From assembly GCF_050314555.1 (NCBI RefSeq), contig NZ_JBNPNH010000004.1, forward strand, positions 124,001 through 188,000: 64,000 nt of DNA, in the 5' to 3' direction. This document shows, one piece after another, positions 1 through 11,800 of the stretch. Each line of letters starts with the position of its first letter. Position 1 is the first letter of the stretch. Both the position numbers and the translations under genes were made by a program. This stretch comes from Spyradosoma sp004558035 (GTDB lineage: Bacteria > Verrucomicrobiota > Verrucomicrobiia > Opitutales > UBA953). The notes beneath the pieces were generated by a model, which did no database searches, had not been told where the DNA came from, and saw nothing but the letters and a program-made list of their open reading frames with translations.

Positions 1-3000
1 CCCGCGGAAACGGTCGTCGCGCCCGTGTAGGTCTGCTCGGCGGCGGAAAGCGTCAGCGTTCCCGCGCCCGTCTTTTCAAAGTTTCCGGTTCCAGAAATCG
101 TCTTGCGGTAGATCGCGCCGCTTTCGGCGACCGCGCCCGTGTCGAGCGTCAGCGTGCCGCCGGCGTTCGTCGCGAGCTCCACGTTTTCGCGCGTGAAATC
201 GACGGGAGCGGATTCCGTTTCCGCCGCCGCGAGAATCGAGCGCAGCGACGCCGTTTCCGGCTCAAGCGCGAGCGTCAGATCCTTGCCGGCGAGATTGGAA
301 ATCACGAGGCTCACGTTTTCCGCCGACGCGCCGTCCTGATAAGTGACGTTTTCGACGAGCCCGTCGAGCGCGGAGAACGCCGTTCCCGTGCCCGCCGTGT
401 AAGCGCGCGCACCCGAGAAAGAGATTCCGACTTTGGAATTTTCTCCGGAGACCTTGACCTCGCCCGTGTAGCTGTCGCCGACGCCGACTTCGCCGACGAG
501 CGAGAGCGTCGCGCCGTTCGCGAGCGTCACGCCGAGGACGTTGCCCAACGCCACGCCGACGTTCGCGCCGGAGCCGACCGCAATCGAGCCGATGTTCGTC
601 AGCGTCGCGCCCGAAACGTCGAGCAGACCCATGCCGCCGACGTTCAACGTCGTTCCCGCCGCGCCGGCTTCGAGCGTTCCCGTGAAGGCGACGGCGCGGT
701 TCGGATTGACCGAAATCTCGGTCTCGTTCGTCGTGAACTTCACCGTTCCCGTGCGCGCTTCCGGATTCCCGCTCTCAATTCCCCCGATGGAGGTGACGTC
801 GCCCGCGAGCTCAAGCGTCACGTCCGCGCCGAGGCGGAACGTTCCCGTGAACGCGGCGATCGAGGCCGCGTCCGCCGTGACGCGCGTCGGAGCCAAAGCC
901 GAACCGAAGACAAAGGTTCCTTCTCCGGAAAGTCCATCTTCGACGGCGCCGAGATCCGTTGCCGTCGCGGGGGTGATTTCAAGCGTCGCGCCCGAAGCGA
1001 TGTGAATCGAATTCGGAGCGTAAGCGGAAACCGCGGCGCCGTTGAACTTCAGCGTTCCCGCGGCGACCTTGAGGTCGACGTCCGCCAGATTGATGTCGTC
1101 CGGATTCGCGACGGTGAAATTCGCCGTTCCCGCGCCCGTCTTTTCGAGCGTCGGGGTCGTGAGGTCGGGATCCGCCTCGACTTCAAGACTGAAGCCGAGA
1201 TTCTTTTCGCCTTCCGCGACGTCGATCACGAGCGAGCCTTCGGCAAGTTTGATCGCGCCCGAGAACGCCATGTCCTTGAGCGTCAGCGTTCCCGTGCCCG
1301 TCTTCTCGATTGTTCCCGTTCCGGAAAGTGTTCCGTTGAAGACGTTGTTTTCCGTCTCGCCCGCGTCGATGTCGAGCAAGAGCGTGCCGTCCACCACGAA
1401 GTCCGTGCCCGCGGCGGTCGTGATCTTGTTGAAGGCGTAGGCCGAATTGTCGCCGAGCTTGAGCGCGCCGGCGGAGAGCTTCAGTTCCTCCACGGTCCAG
1501 GAACCGGACGCCGAGGAATTGCGGTCGAGCACGAGCATTCCCGCGCCCGTCTTTTCGAAAGTCGTTCCCGTCTCGCCGGCGACGAGCCCGTTGAACGTGT
1601 ATTCGCGGTCCGCGGCGACGTCGAAGACGAGCGTCGCGTCCTTGCCGAGCACCGCCGTGAAGAACTCGCCCTGCGTTCCGCGGAAAACGCCGTTTTCCTT
1701 GAAGTTCAGGCGCATCGTTCCCGCGGCGACCTTGAGGTCGAAGGAATTCGCGACGTCGCCGAGCGCGTCGCCGTTCGTGACGACGAGCGTTCCCGCGCCG
1801 TTTTTCGTGAAATACGACTTCGCGTCGCCGTCGGAGGCACCGCCTCGAATGTTTCCGTCAAAGGAAAGCGTGTGTTCCGCGTCCGCGACGTTCAGCGCGA
1901 ATTCCGTGCCTTTGTTCAGCCAGACGGTCACGCTTTCGGCGAAGCTTTCGCGGTCGGAGACGTTCACGACGAGCGCACCCTTGCCGACGACGATTTCGCC
2001 CGTGAAGTCGAGCTCGGCTTCAACTTTTTTGCCGAGCGCGGAATCGACGACGAGCGTTCCCTCGCCGTCCTTCAGAATCGTTCCCGAGCCGTAAATCACG
2101 CCGCCTTCCGCGATCTTGAAGACGTTGTGCGCTTCGCGCGCGGCGGCGTTTTCTTCCTCGGTCCTAGTCGGATCGTCCGCGTATTCGCCGGCGGAGACGA
2201 CGGTCAGCAGGCCGTCGGAACCGACCTGGATCGCGCTCGTGTTCGGCACCGCGTCCCAATCGACGCGCAGCTCGCCGCCCTCGACGATCGTCGCGCCCGT
2301 GTACGTGTTCACGCCGGTGAGGCGCAACGTCTCCGTGCCGATCTTCTTCAGCGAAACCGCGCCGGTCAGCGTTCCCGCGAAGCCGGGCAGCTCGCCCTCT
2401 TCATAGGAAAGACCGATGACTTTTTCGAATTCCGCGTATTTTTCGGCGGACGTCGCCGCGGCGCGGATCGCCTCGGTCGGCAGCCCGTAAATTTCCGAAA
2501 GAATCTGGAGGTTGGCGTCCGTGAGGCGGAACTTGTAGTCGTCCGTGAACAGCGAAATGAAGTCGTAGAAGGTCTCGGGAACGCCGCCCGCCAGATCCAT
2601 GTATTTGACGACGTTGGCGTCGAGCAACTGGCGATAGCCCGCGCGCGTGAGCGTGAGCTGCCCGGTGGAGGCGTCGGAAACGAAGAGAGACTTTCCTTTG
2701 TCGGAATTATACGTTTCCGCGAAGGAGAGCAGGTCTTCGAGCTCGCGGGAAGTCCAGCCCGCGGGAGCGGCCGCCACGAACGCTCGGACGTCGGCGAGAT
2801 TCAGCAGCTTGTCGAACACGCCTTTCATCGAATCGCCCGCGGTGATGCCGGCGCTGACCCAGCGCGCGTTCTCCAGCTGCGCGATCCAGGCGTCGGACGT
2901 CGAGATTTCGGAGAAGGTCTCCGCGTCGATCGTCGCGTAAATGTGCGCGAAGACGTTGGCGAATTTCGCCGGATCCTTCAAGTAGGCGAGCGTGTGCTCC

Positions 3001-5846
3001 ACGGTGAACGGCTCCGTCGTTCCCTCTTCGTTCATGTGCGCGGGACGCACGGAACCGAGCGCATTGACGACGGACGCGCTTCGGGAACTTGAGAAGCCGA
3101 CGATGCCGTCCAGCTCCAGCCCGTCGGGAGAATTCACGTAGGCGCTCCTGTCCGCCGTCGCGAAATAATACGCGTCGTAAAGAATGCGGGAACCGCCGCC
3201 GTCGTAGTAGCGATTGATTGCCGCCGTCAGCTTGCCCAAATCGTCCTGGGTCATGCCGACGGTCAGCGTGCTGTTGTTTTCGATTTTGACCACGGAACTC
3301 TCTCCGCCGACGAGGGACGAGAAGGTCTGATTCTTGTCGGAGCGGACGACCGCGCCGTTCAGCACCACGACGCCCGAAGACGCGCGAATCGCGCCCTCGT
3401 CTCCGAGCGCGAGCGTCCCGGTCATCCCCACCGTCGCGAGCGTGTGCGAGGACGTCGAGATGCTGAGCCCGGTCGTTCCCGCCTTGACGAGCGAACCGGC
3501 GCCGTCAATCACGCCGTTAAAATTGACCTGTCCCGCCAGCACCGCCACGGAATCGTAGTTCTTGCCGTCGAAAATGAGCTGAGAATTTTCGTCGGTCGCC
3601 GTCAGCGAAGGCAGAATCTGGTAGGAGATGACGTGAAGGCGTCCCGCCACGATCTTGTCCGAGCCTTCTTCAAGCGTGATCTTCGACGCGTTGGCGAAAG
3701 AGGCGTCCAGCTCGTCGTTCCCGAAGTTGCCGAGCGTAAGCGTCATGCCCTTGTTCACGGTGACGGTGCCGGTGAAGTCGTCCTGCGCCTGCAGGATCTG
3801 CACGTCGCCGGCGGCGGATTTGTAATCCTGTTCGCTGGAGCCTTCTCCGAAAGCAAAACGCCCGCTGTTGAGCGGCTGAGCATCCACGACGAACTCACGG
3901 TCGTCGTTGAGAAGCCCGCCGTGCAGCGTCCCGTCCTCGTCCGTATAAATGGAATTGCGCGCGAAGACGATGTCCGAAACGCCTTCGAGGCGGGCGCTCA
4001 TCGTCACGACGTCGTTCGCGATGACGACGAGCTTGCCGCCCGAGCCGACGTACACGCGGCCGGAGCCGAGCGATTCCGGGTCCGACATCCACGTGCCTTC
4101 GTAGATGAAGAGACGATTGATGGACGCCTTCGGCTGGTCGGCGCTGCAGAGATTCGCAAAAGTTCCCTTGCCGGTCTTGATGACGTAGCCGTCATTGGCG
4201 GCGGAATTGTCCAAAATCGTCGTCTCGTCCGTGGTGTAGAAACGTCCGGCGAAATAGCCGTCGCGGTTTTCGGACTGATTGACGATCAGCGCTCCGTTCG
4301 TTCTGACGACGACGGACGACCCCTCCGCGTTCGAAACGATGCGGTAATTGCCCGTCGTAAGCTCACCTCGCGAAATCTCGTAATAACCGCGGTTCGCGGC
4401 TTCGTCCTCGATCGTCTGCCGCTCGATGAAAAGCGACTGAAGGTTGTTGAGAATCTGCGTGCCCTGAACAGTCACGCGCCCCGCTCTGGACGTCCAAGAG
4501 GTCCCGATGTAGTATCCGATGTTTTCCCAAAGCGACGCGTCGATCTGCCCGTGTCCGCCGCCGCTGGAAAGAGCGGCGGAAAGCTGCACGGCAGTGGCGG
4601 TCTCCAGAACGTTGTCCACGACGAACTGCCCCGTCGAGTCTGTTCCCAAAGTGGTGTTGCAGAGCAGGAAGACGTCGGCGATGGGCGTGGCGCTCAGAGA
4701 GTCCTCCTCGCCTTCCCCCGCCTCCGTCCGCCGATGACCGGCGAGCCCGTAAGCCGCGTCGAGCGTGTGCACGTAATTCAGGACGGAAGTCCTGCTGCTC
4801 ACGTTCAGCGTCAGCGACGCCGTCGCGGACGCGGCGTCCTCGGCGTCGATTCTGTTCGTGAAGAATTCGGCGCGATTGGTGATGGAGACGTCTCCTCCCC
4901 TCCCGTTCGACGAGATGAAATAAACGCGTCCCGTGCCGGAGAGCTTGCCGATGGTCGCCTTTCCGTCCCAGCCGTAATCATTAGCCGCGCGATCCGTGCT
5001 GATGACGATGCGCGAAGTCGAGGCGGCGTCGGTTCCGAGCTCGATCGTCGTGTTGACGTCCGCCTTGACGTTGTTCAGGAAGTTCAGGCGACGGATTCCT
5101 TCCGCGCCCGAGGCGGGACCGGTGTCCTCGTCTCCGAGTTCGAACGCTTCCGAAAGCAGGTTTTTCGGCGCGGACGCGAAGCTCAGCGTCGCGGTGTCCT
5201 TCAGGTTGAGATTGGAAACGCCCACGTAGCCGACCTCGAGAGCAAACGGCTGCACGTTCGCCGAGGCCGAAAGCTCCGGCTGCGGCTGTTTATAGGCAAC
5301 GTATTGCGAAAGGTATCCTGCGACGACGAGCTTCGCGTTTTCTGAGATCGTCAGCGTGCCGGAAAACGCGGTTTTGTTCGTGTCCACGTTCCCGTCCGTC
5401 GTGATGCCCACCAGAGAGGAGGTGAAGCCCTGCTCGTACTCCCCGTGAACCTGCCCGTGCGTCGTCTGGAAAGACGCGGAATAATAGGAGATGTCGGAAA
5501 ACCCTTTGTACTCGAGCGTTCCGCTTCCCGCAATCTCGATTTCGCCGCCGGACTCGCGGATGTCGTAATAGCCGGAACCGTAATTATAATCGTCGCCGAG
5601 CGAGGTCGCTTCGTCGCCTTCGCTCGTCTTCGAGCTCGAGCCGAGGAAGCGCCCGTAAAACGTCCGCGTGTCCGAGAGATTCAGCTTCAGCACGCCGTCC
5701 GACGAGACGTAGTAGTCTTCCGTCAGCGAAGACGTCACGTCGATCGCCGTCGAGCCGGTCACGTTGACGACCGCCCCGGCGGGAACGGCGCAGAAGCCGC
5801 TCAGCAGCGCGGCGGCGGAAAAAAGAATGGTCTTGGAAATTTTCAT
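1..5846 (-). CDS. Giant autotransporter-type adhesin with PATR beta-strand repeats (C-terminus outside window)
   Basis: The reading frame is open from an ATG at 5846 to the window edge, giving at least 1,948 codons. The first 25 residues (MKISKTILFSAAALL, then a small-residue cleavage region) form a signal peptide. The passenger is rich in Gly, Thr, Ser and Val. Near the window edge it carries units such as TYTGATTVSA and GSLVKAG, typical of autotransporter-associated beta-strand (PATR) repeats that build a parallel beta-helix. Roughly residues 930-1140 (about 3060-2430) break the pattern with a Leu/Ala/Glu-rich, probably helical stretch. The gene lies 25 bp behind a complete autotransporter of the same type, so the pair is probably co-transcribed. 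The translocating beta-barrel expected at the C-terminus lies beyond position 1 and cannot be confirmed. The role is probably an extracellular surface structure or adhesion; the ligand is unknown. Confidence 0.85.
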   Translation of the reverse strand, partial: MKISKTILFSAAALLSGFCAVPAGAVVNVTGSTAIDVTSSLTEDYYVSSDGVLKLNLSDTRTFYGRFLGSSSKTSEGDEATSLGDDYNYGSGYYDIRESGGEIEIAGSGTLEYKGFSDISYYSASFQTTHGQVHGEYEQGFTSSLVGITTDGNVDTNKTAFSGTLTISENAKLVVAGYLSQYVAYKQPQPELSASANVQPFALEVGYVGVSNLNLKDTATLSFASAPKNLLSEAFELGDEDTGPASGAEGIRRLNFLNNVKADVNTTIELGTDAASTSRIVISTDRAANDYGWDGKATIGKLSGTGRVYFISSNGRGGDVSITNRAEFFTNRIDAEDAASATASLTLNVSSRTSVLNYVHTLDAAYGLAGHRRTEAGEGEEDSLSATPIADVFLLCNTTLGTDSTGQFVVDNVLETATAVQLSAALSSGGGHGQIDASLWENIGYYIGTSWTSRAGRVTVQGTQILNNLQSLFIERQTIEDEAANRGYYEISRGELTTGNYRIVSNAEGSSVVVRTNGALIVNQSENRDGYFAGRFYTTDETTILDNSAANDGYVIKTGKGTFANLCSADQPKASINRLFIYEGTWMSDPESLGSGRVYVGSGGKLVVIANDVVTMSARLEGVSDIVFARNSIYTDEDGTLHGGLLNDDREFVVDAQPLNSGRFAFGEGSSEQDYKSAAGDVQILQAQDDFTGTVTVNKGMTLTLGNFGNDELDASFANASKITLEEGSDKIVAGRLHVISYQILPSLTATDENSQLIFDGKNYDSVAVLAGQVNFNGVIDGAGSLVKAGTTGLSISTSSHTLATVGMTGTLALGDEGAIRASSGVVVLNGAVVRSDKNQTFSSLVGGESSVVKIENNSTLTVGMTQDDLGKLTAAINRYYDGGGSRILYDAYYFATADRSAYVNSPDGLELDGIVGFSSSRSASVVNALGSVRPAHMNEEGTTEPFTVEHTLAYLKDPAKFANVFAHIYATIDAETFSEISTSDAWIAQLENARWVSAGITAGDSMKGVFDKLLNLADVRAFVAAAPAGWTSRELEDLLSFAETYNSDKGKSLFVSDASTGQLTLTRAGYRQLLDANVVKYMDLAGGVPETFYDFISLFTDDYKFRLTDANLQILSEIYGLPTEAIRAAATSAEKYAEFEKVIGLSYEEGELPGFAGTLTGAVSLKKIGTETLRLTGVNTYTGATIVEGGELRVDWDAVPNTSAIQVGSDGLLTVVSAGEYADDPTRTEEENAAAREAHNVFKIAEGGVIYGSGTILKDGEGTLVVDSALGKKVEAELDFTGEIVVGKGALVVNVSDRESFAESVTVWLNKGTEFALNVADAEHTLSFDGNIRGGASDGDAKSYFTKNGAGTLVVTNGDALGDVANSFDLKVAAGTMRLNFKENGVFRGTQGEFFTAVLGKDATLVFDVAADREYTFNGLVAGETGTTFEKTGAGMLVLDRNSSASGSWTVEELKLSAGALKLGDNSAYAFNKITTAAGTDFVVDGTLLLDIDAGETENNVFNGTLSGTGTIEKTGTGTLTLKDMAFSGAIKLAEGSLVIDVAEGEKNLGFSLEVEADPDLTTPTLEKTGAGTANFTVANPDDINLADVDLKVAAGTLKFNGAAVSAYAPNSIHIASGATLEITPATATDLGAVEDGLSGEGTFVFGSALAPTRVTADAASIAAFTGTFRLGADVTLELAGDVTSIGGIESGNPEARTGTVKFTTNETEISVNPNRAVAFTGTLEAGAAGTTLNVGGMGLLDVSGATLTNIGSIAVGSGANVGVALGNVLGVTLANGATLSLVGEVGVGDSYTGEVKVSGENSKVGISFSGARAYTAGTGTAFSALDGLVENVTYQDGASAENVSLVISNLAGKDLTLALEPETASLRSILAAAETESAPVDFTRENVELATNAGGTLTLDTGAVAESGAIYRKTISGTGNFEKTGAGTLTLSAAEQTYTGATTVSA

Positions 5847-5871
5847 GGGATTTCAGTCTTTCCGGGAAAAA

Positions 5872-8800
5872 TTAGAACGTGTGGCGGAAGCCCGCGTTGA
5901 AGTTGTGGCTCAGCTGTTCGTCCGTGCCGTATTCGAGCACGTAGCCGAATTGGAGCGAATTGCGCTCCGACAAATCGATCGTCAGCGACGGCGCGAGGGA
6001 GAAGGTGTCCGCGGCGCCGATCGTTCCCGTGGCGCGGAACTTCGAGTCCGCGACCCGGCGGAAGGACGCGTCCACGTCCGCCTCGTCGTCGAGGAATTCG
6101 TGCGCGTAGGCGGCGCCGAGAGAAAGGCGCGCCTCCCAGTCGCCGAGCTGGAACTGCCAGTCGAAGACGACGCCGAGGCGCCCGACGAGGCTGTTCGCGT
6201 CGAAGGAATCGACGTCGAGCCCGGCGACGCCGTTCTCGTCGAACGATCCGACGCGGGAATAGAGGTATTCCAAGCCGACGTAAGGCGTGGCGAGCAGGCG
6301 GGACCGCTTGCCCTTGGAGAGCTCGATGCCCTTGCCGAAGTTCGCGAACGCGCCGACGTTCCAGCCGTCCGCGTCGCCGTCCGCCTTGCCGACGAGCGTG
6401 CTGCGGTCGGTCTCGAAGCGGTTCACGCCGACCTGAGCGCCCGCGTCGGCGAAGAAGGTGCCGTCGCCGAGCAGCGAGCTGAAGAACGCGGTCGCGCGCA
6501 GCCCGTCGGAGCGGATTTTGCCGCCTCCGCCGTGGAGCGTGGCGCTGCCGTAGTCGTAGCCGACCGCGACGCCGTAGAGCGAATAATCGTCCGGCTTCAC
6601 GTCCGCGCCGACGAGCACGCCGTAGGTATTGAAGTCGAAGTTCGCGCCGTCGGCCTCCTTCGAGCCGTCGCGCAGCGTGGACTGCGCGCGGGCGAAGAAT
6701 TCCGCGCCGTTGTCGTAAATTTCGTTGGTGGAGTCGAAGCGGCGGTGCGACGCGCGCTCGGAAATCGCGCGGACGTCGTTCGCGAAGGAACTGCGCGGCA
6801 GGGCGATCATCGAGGCGAAGCCGATCGGCGAGAGATTCGCGACGTCGTCCGCGAGGCGGGCGGCGGAATCGCGGTTCAGCGCCGAGCCGATGACGCCGCC
6901 GATGTTGACGGAGCCGTCGGCGTTTCTCAGCAGGTCGTCCTCGATCACGATGCCGTGTTCGCCGGCGTCGTCCAGCCCGCCGAGCCTGTCGAGCACGGCG
7001 GTGAAGCTGCCGGAGAGCCCGTCGTGCAGGCCGTCCGTGAGCCCGAAGGATTCGCCGAGCGAGAAGGCGGAGAGCACGCCGTCCGAAGTCTGCGCGAGCA
7101 TGAGCGCCGAGGAGCCGTTGGTCAGTCTGCCGTCGGCGAAATTGGCGGTCAGCTCCTGAGAGCTCATCTTCGTTCCCGAAAGCGACTTGAAGAGCACGAT
7201 TTCGTTCCCGCGCTTCGTCGCCGCCGCGCCCGTGAGGCGGATTGTTCCCGCCCGGTTGTCGAACGTTCCCGCGTATTCGATGCGGTCGCCGGCGGAGACG
7301 TCCAGCGTCACCGTGCCGTTGTTCACGAAATCGCCGCCGGAGACCGTCGCCGCGGCGTTCGCCGAAACGGCGCGCGTTTCCACGGAGACGACCGGCGTGC
7401 CGACGAGGCGGACGCCGCCCGTCATCGTGCCGTTGACCGTCAGCTTCGAGGTCGCGAGCGCGACGTTGTCGAACTTGACGGAGGCACCGGACGAAATCGT
7501 CGTCTCGCCCGTGTAGGACTGATCGACGGAGACCGTCGTCGTCTTCCCGCCGCCGAACGCGACGTTTCCGTCGCCGGAAATCGAGCGGTCCAGCGTCTGG
7601 TGGGCGTTGACCGCGCGGATTTCAAGCGTTCCCGCGCCGTAGGAGACAAGGCCGACCGCGCCGTTCAGATCGTCCAGCCCGGACACCGCCAGCGTGCCCT
7701 CGCTCACGCCGACGGAGAGCTTCGCGTTCCCGCGGTCGTCGCCCGTCAGCGCGTTCCAAAGTTCCTGTTCGACGGAGAGCATGTAGCGCCCGCCGTCCTC
7801 GACGCTGAGGAAGTCGAGCGTCTTGTCCGCCGCGCCCGTCTTGATGAGCTCGACGGTTCCGATGTTCTCGAACGAGCCGTCCGCCTTCACCGCGCCGCGC
7901 AGCTGCACGCCGCTGAGGCGGCCGGTGACGTCCTGCGAATTCGTGTTCGCGAAATAGATCTTCGCGTCGTTCTTCACGCGCAGCCCGCCCGCGAGGTCGT
8001 TGTTCAGTCTTTCGGCGGAGGCGTCGATGCGGACGCCGCCGTCGTTCACGAGAATCGTTCCCGTGGCGTCGACGTCCTCGATCGTCAGCACGCCGGCGCC
8101 GGTGACTTCGACGTTGCCGGAGAAGTCTCCGCCGATCGTCGTGTCGTGCGCCTGATTCAGCGTCACCTTGTCTTCCGAGAAGAAGCCGCCCGTCGTCTGC
8201 ACGGAGCAGAGCGAAACGCCCGCACCGTTCACGACGATCTTGAGCGTTCCCGCGTCGAGCACGCCGTTGAAATACCTGTCCGCGCCGGAGTCCGGGCTGA
8301 GCATGGACGAGTTCGTGATGGTCAGCTCGCCCGCCGACGCCATGCTTTCGGAAGGAACGAGGCGAATCGTGCCGGAGCCCTCGACGGAGCTGAGGTTGAT
8401 CGCGGAATCACGCGTGTATTCGAGCGAGAGCGTCGCGCCTTCGACGACGACCGCCGAGGCGAAGCCGAACGCGGAAGCGCCCCGGAGCGCGAGCGTGCCC
8501 TCGTAAACGCGCAGCTTGGCATCCTGCCAGGAGGAGGCGACGGCGTCGTTCATGATGATCGTTCCCGTGCCGATTTTGCCGACCGTGCGCCCGACGGCGC
8601 CGAAGATTTCGCCCGTGAAGAAGGCGTCGTCGGCGCCGGAATAGGCGAGCACGACGCTGCCGGACTCGCTGACGTCGCGGATTTTCTGCGTGAGCACGGA
8701 AGTGATCAGCGCCGCGCCTTCCTTGACGGAAAGCCCGATGTTTTCGGCGAGCACTTCGCCCGAGAACACGAGCGAGCCCTCACCGCCGACGAGGAACTCG

Positions 8801-11800
8801 GAAGCGCCCGAGGAGAGCGTGCCGACCCGTCCGGAATAAGCCGTGAACGAGGAATAATCCGTGCCGCGGACGCCGTTCACCGTCGCGCGGTAGGCGCCGG
8901 CGCTCTTGTCGTAGCCGAGAGCGTCGCCGTTCGCGAGCGTGAGCGTCAGCGTCGAGGCCTCGAGGAAGAGGTCGCCCGTGCCGGACAGCGCCTTGAAGGT
9001 CTGATCCGCGTTCACGGAAAGCGTCGCGCCTTCCGCCACGTCGACGGAAACCGCGTCGGAGAAAATGTTTCCGGAGGCGAGAACGAGCGTGCCCGCCTGA
9101 ACGCGGAAATCGCCCGCGAACGCGCCGAAGCCTTCGCCGGTCGAGCTCGAATTCCGCAGCGTCAGCGTTCCCGTGCCCGCCTTGGCGAGCGTTCCCGCGC
9201 CGGAGAAGGCGCGGTCGATCGCCGAGTCCGCCGTCTGTTCGAAAGTGAGCGTCGTGCCCGCCTCGACGGAGACGAGCGCGCCCTCGGGAGCGCCGTCGGC
9301 GAAAGTGAAGTCCGCGAGCAGCAGCGCGCCTTCCTTCACGGCGACGCCGCCGTCGATCCAGCTTCCCGCGCCGCGCAGCTCGAGCGTTCCCGCGCCCGTC
9401 TTGACGAGGTCGCCCTTGTTCCCGAGCATGCCGGTCCAGAGCGTGTCCGTCTCCTGGAAGAACGTGAGCGTCGAGTCCGCGCTTTCGACGAAGACGTCGC
9501 CCTGCGAATACGTGCCGCCGGCGGTCGAGCGCAGCGTCATCGTCAGATCGCCGCCCTTGACGGTCGTCGTGCCGTAATAGACGACGTCTTCGCCGAGCGT
9601 CAGCGCGCCGTCGCCGAGTTTTTCGAAATTGCCGTCGCCGGAAACGACCTTGTCGAAGACGCCGGCCTCGACGCCCGTCGTGTTGATCGCGAAAGTCGCG
9701 CCCGCGGCGATCGTGACGCCCTTGGAGAAGGTGTCGTCGGAGGCGAGCGCGTCCGCGTCGATCTCGACCGCGCCGGCGTAAATCGCGAGCGATTCCGCCT
9801 CGACCGTGCCCGAAAGCGTCGCGCGGTCGCCGCCGACCTTGGAAATCGATTTCGCCGTCACCGCGCCGTCGAACGCGAGGCGCTCGATCATCGCTTCCGT
9901 CGCGGCGTTGTCCGCGAGCAGCCCGTTCGCCCGCAGCAGCTTAAGATAAATGCGGGTGACGTCCGCCTTGGAGAGCTTTTCCGCGGAATCGCCGAGCCCG
10001 AAAAACCCGCGGACTTCGGCGGCGTTGTTCCGCGCGCCGGAGAAATACGTCTTCAGCGCTTCCGCCTGTTCGGCGTCGGCGAGATTCGTGAGCGGCTTCA
10101 GATAAGCGGCGACGAGCGCGTCCGTGCTCGCCGCTCCCGCGCCCGCGGGGAAAGTCGGCTCGTCTTCGTCGCTGTTGCCGAGGTCGTCGGTGACGATCAC
10201 GCCGAGCGCGGAGCCGTTCACCGCGAGCGCCGCGTCGATCTTGTCCTGGCGGGACGCGTCCGCGCCGAGACGCAGCTCGCCGCCGGAAAGCGTCACTTCG
10301 GAATTGGAGGCGCCGATGAGCGCGACCAGATTCTGCGCGCCCGTGAAGACCGCCGTCGTCCTGACGACGTCTTCCGTCGAGACGACCGTGTTCCCGTCGG
10401 CGCCTTCTGTCTCGACGACGCGCGTCGCGCCGTTGAGGACGAGCGCCGAGGAATCCCAAAGCGAGCGCGCCTTCGTCGCCTTGATCGAGCCGTCCGAAAT
10501 CACCGTCGCGCCCATGTACGAAAGCGAGGCGCCGCCGCCGAGCGTCAGCGTCTCCGCGCCCGTCTTGACGAGATTGCCGACGCCGGAAATCGCGCCGTCG
10601 AAAGTGCTCACGGCGGTTTTGGTCACGGTTTCGCCTTCGCCGCGGACGAGTTCAGTCGCGTCGACGTCGACCGTCAGCGTGGACGTTCCGAGCTCCACCT
10701 TGGAATATCCGTCGCCGGTGAGATTGCGGATCTTCTGGTCCGTTCCGTTGAAGGCGAGCGTCGAATAGACGGACTTGCCCGCCGCCGCGTCGTCGAGCTT
10801 GCCGGAAAGCACGATCGCCGCCGCGTTCCCGAAAGAGCCGCCGGAAAACACGATCGAATCCGCGTAGGCGAGCCCTTCGGCGCCTTCTTCGACGCTCTGC
10901 TCGTTGTCGTCCGCGTCCGTGTAATAATAGACGCGTTTTCCGGTCTCGAGATTCTTCTCGACGCGGGTGATCGCGTACACGTCTCCGTCGGCGTCGGTAA
11001 AGGTGCCCGAGCCGTTCCGGTCGTAATACTTATAGACGTCTCCGGAAACTTCGCCCGCGAAATCCGTCGCGGTGAGAATGAGCGTCATGCCGTTTTCGAC
11101 GGAGACGATTCCGTCCACGAAACGCTGTTCCGAAGCGACTTCCACATAGCCCGGAGTCCGGTCGTTGCTGACGTCCACCTGACCGCCCACCGTGTCGATG
11201 TAGGCGTAGGAGCTGAAAGTGAGATCCGTCGCGTCGAGGCGCATCTTCAGCGTCGCCGCCTCGTTTTCGACGATGGTGAACTTCACGCCCTCGGCGACGT
11301 AGAGGGAAGGATCGCGGACCCATTCCCCCGCCGTCCAATCGTAGGAGCCCGGATCGAGATTGATGGCGTTGATGTTCACGAAGGCGTTTTTCGCCTCGAG
11401 AATGGCGAGCTTTTCGTAATTCGCGCCTTCGAGAACGAGCGCGATGTCGCCCTCGCCGTACTTGACGATGGTGCCGCCCTTGGTCAGCGCGCCCGTTCGG
11501 GAATCGACGCCCGCGGCGTCGCCCGTCTCGTTCACGCCGCAGATCGTGCCTTTGTAGATGCCGCCTTTGCCCGCCTCCTGATAAACGGCGAGCGTCGCGC
11601 CTTCGGCGACGGCGAGATAGGAGCCCGCGCCCGTTCCCGCGATGACCGGCGCGTCCGTGTCCACGCTGTCCGCGGCGTTCTGCACCGCGCTCGCGGCGGA
11701 CCTGTTGGAATCCGTCGCCGAGGCGCCGTTGGCGAACATCGCCTGGAAATTGCGTACAACCTGATTGTTGTTCACGACGAGCGTTCCCGCGGAGGGCTCG

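Noticed and set aside
1002..5345. Long plus-strand frames opposite the second autotransporter (1002-3092 and 3444-5345)
   Set aside because: Same antisense effect; the minus frame has a signal peptide and in-frame PATR repeat words to the window edge.
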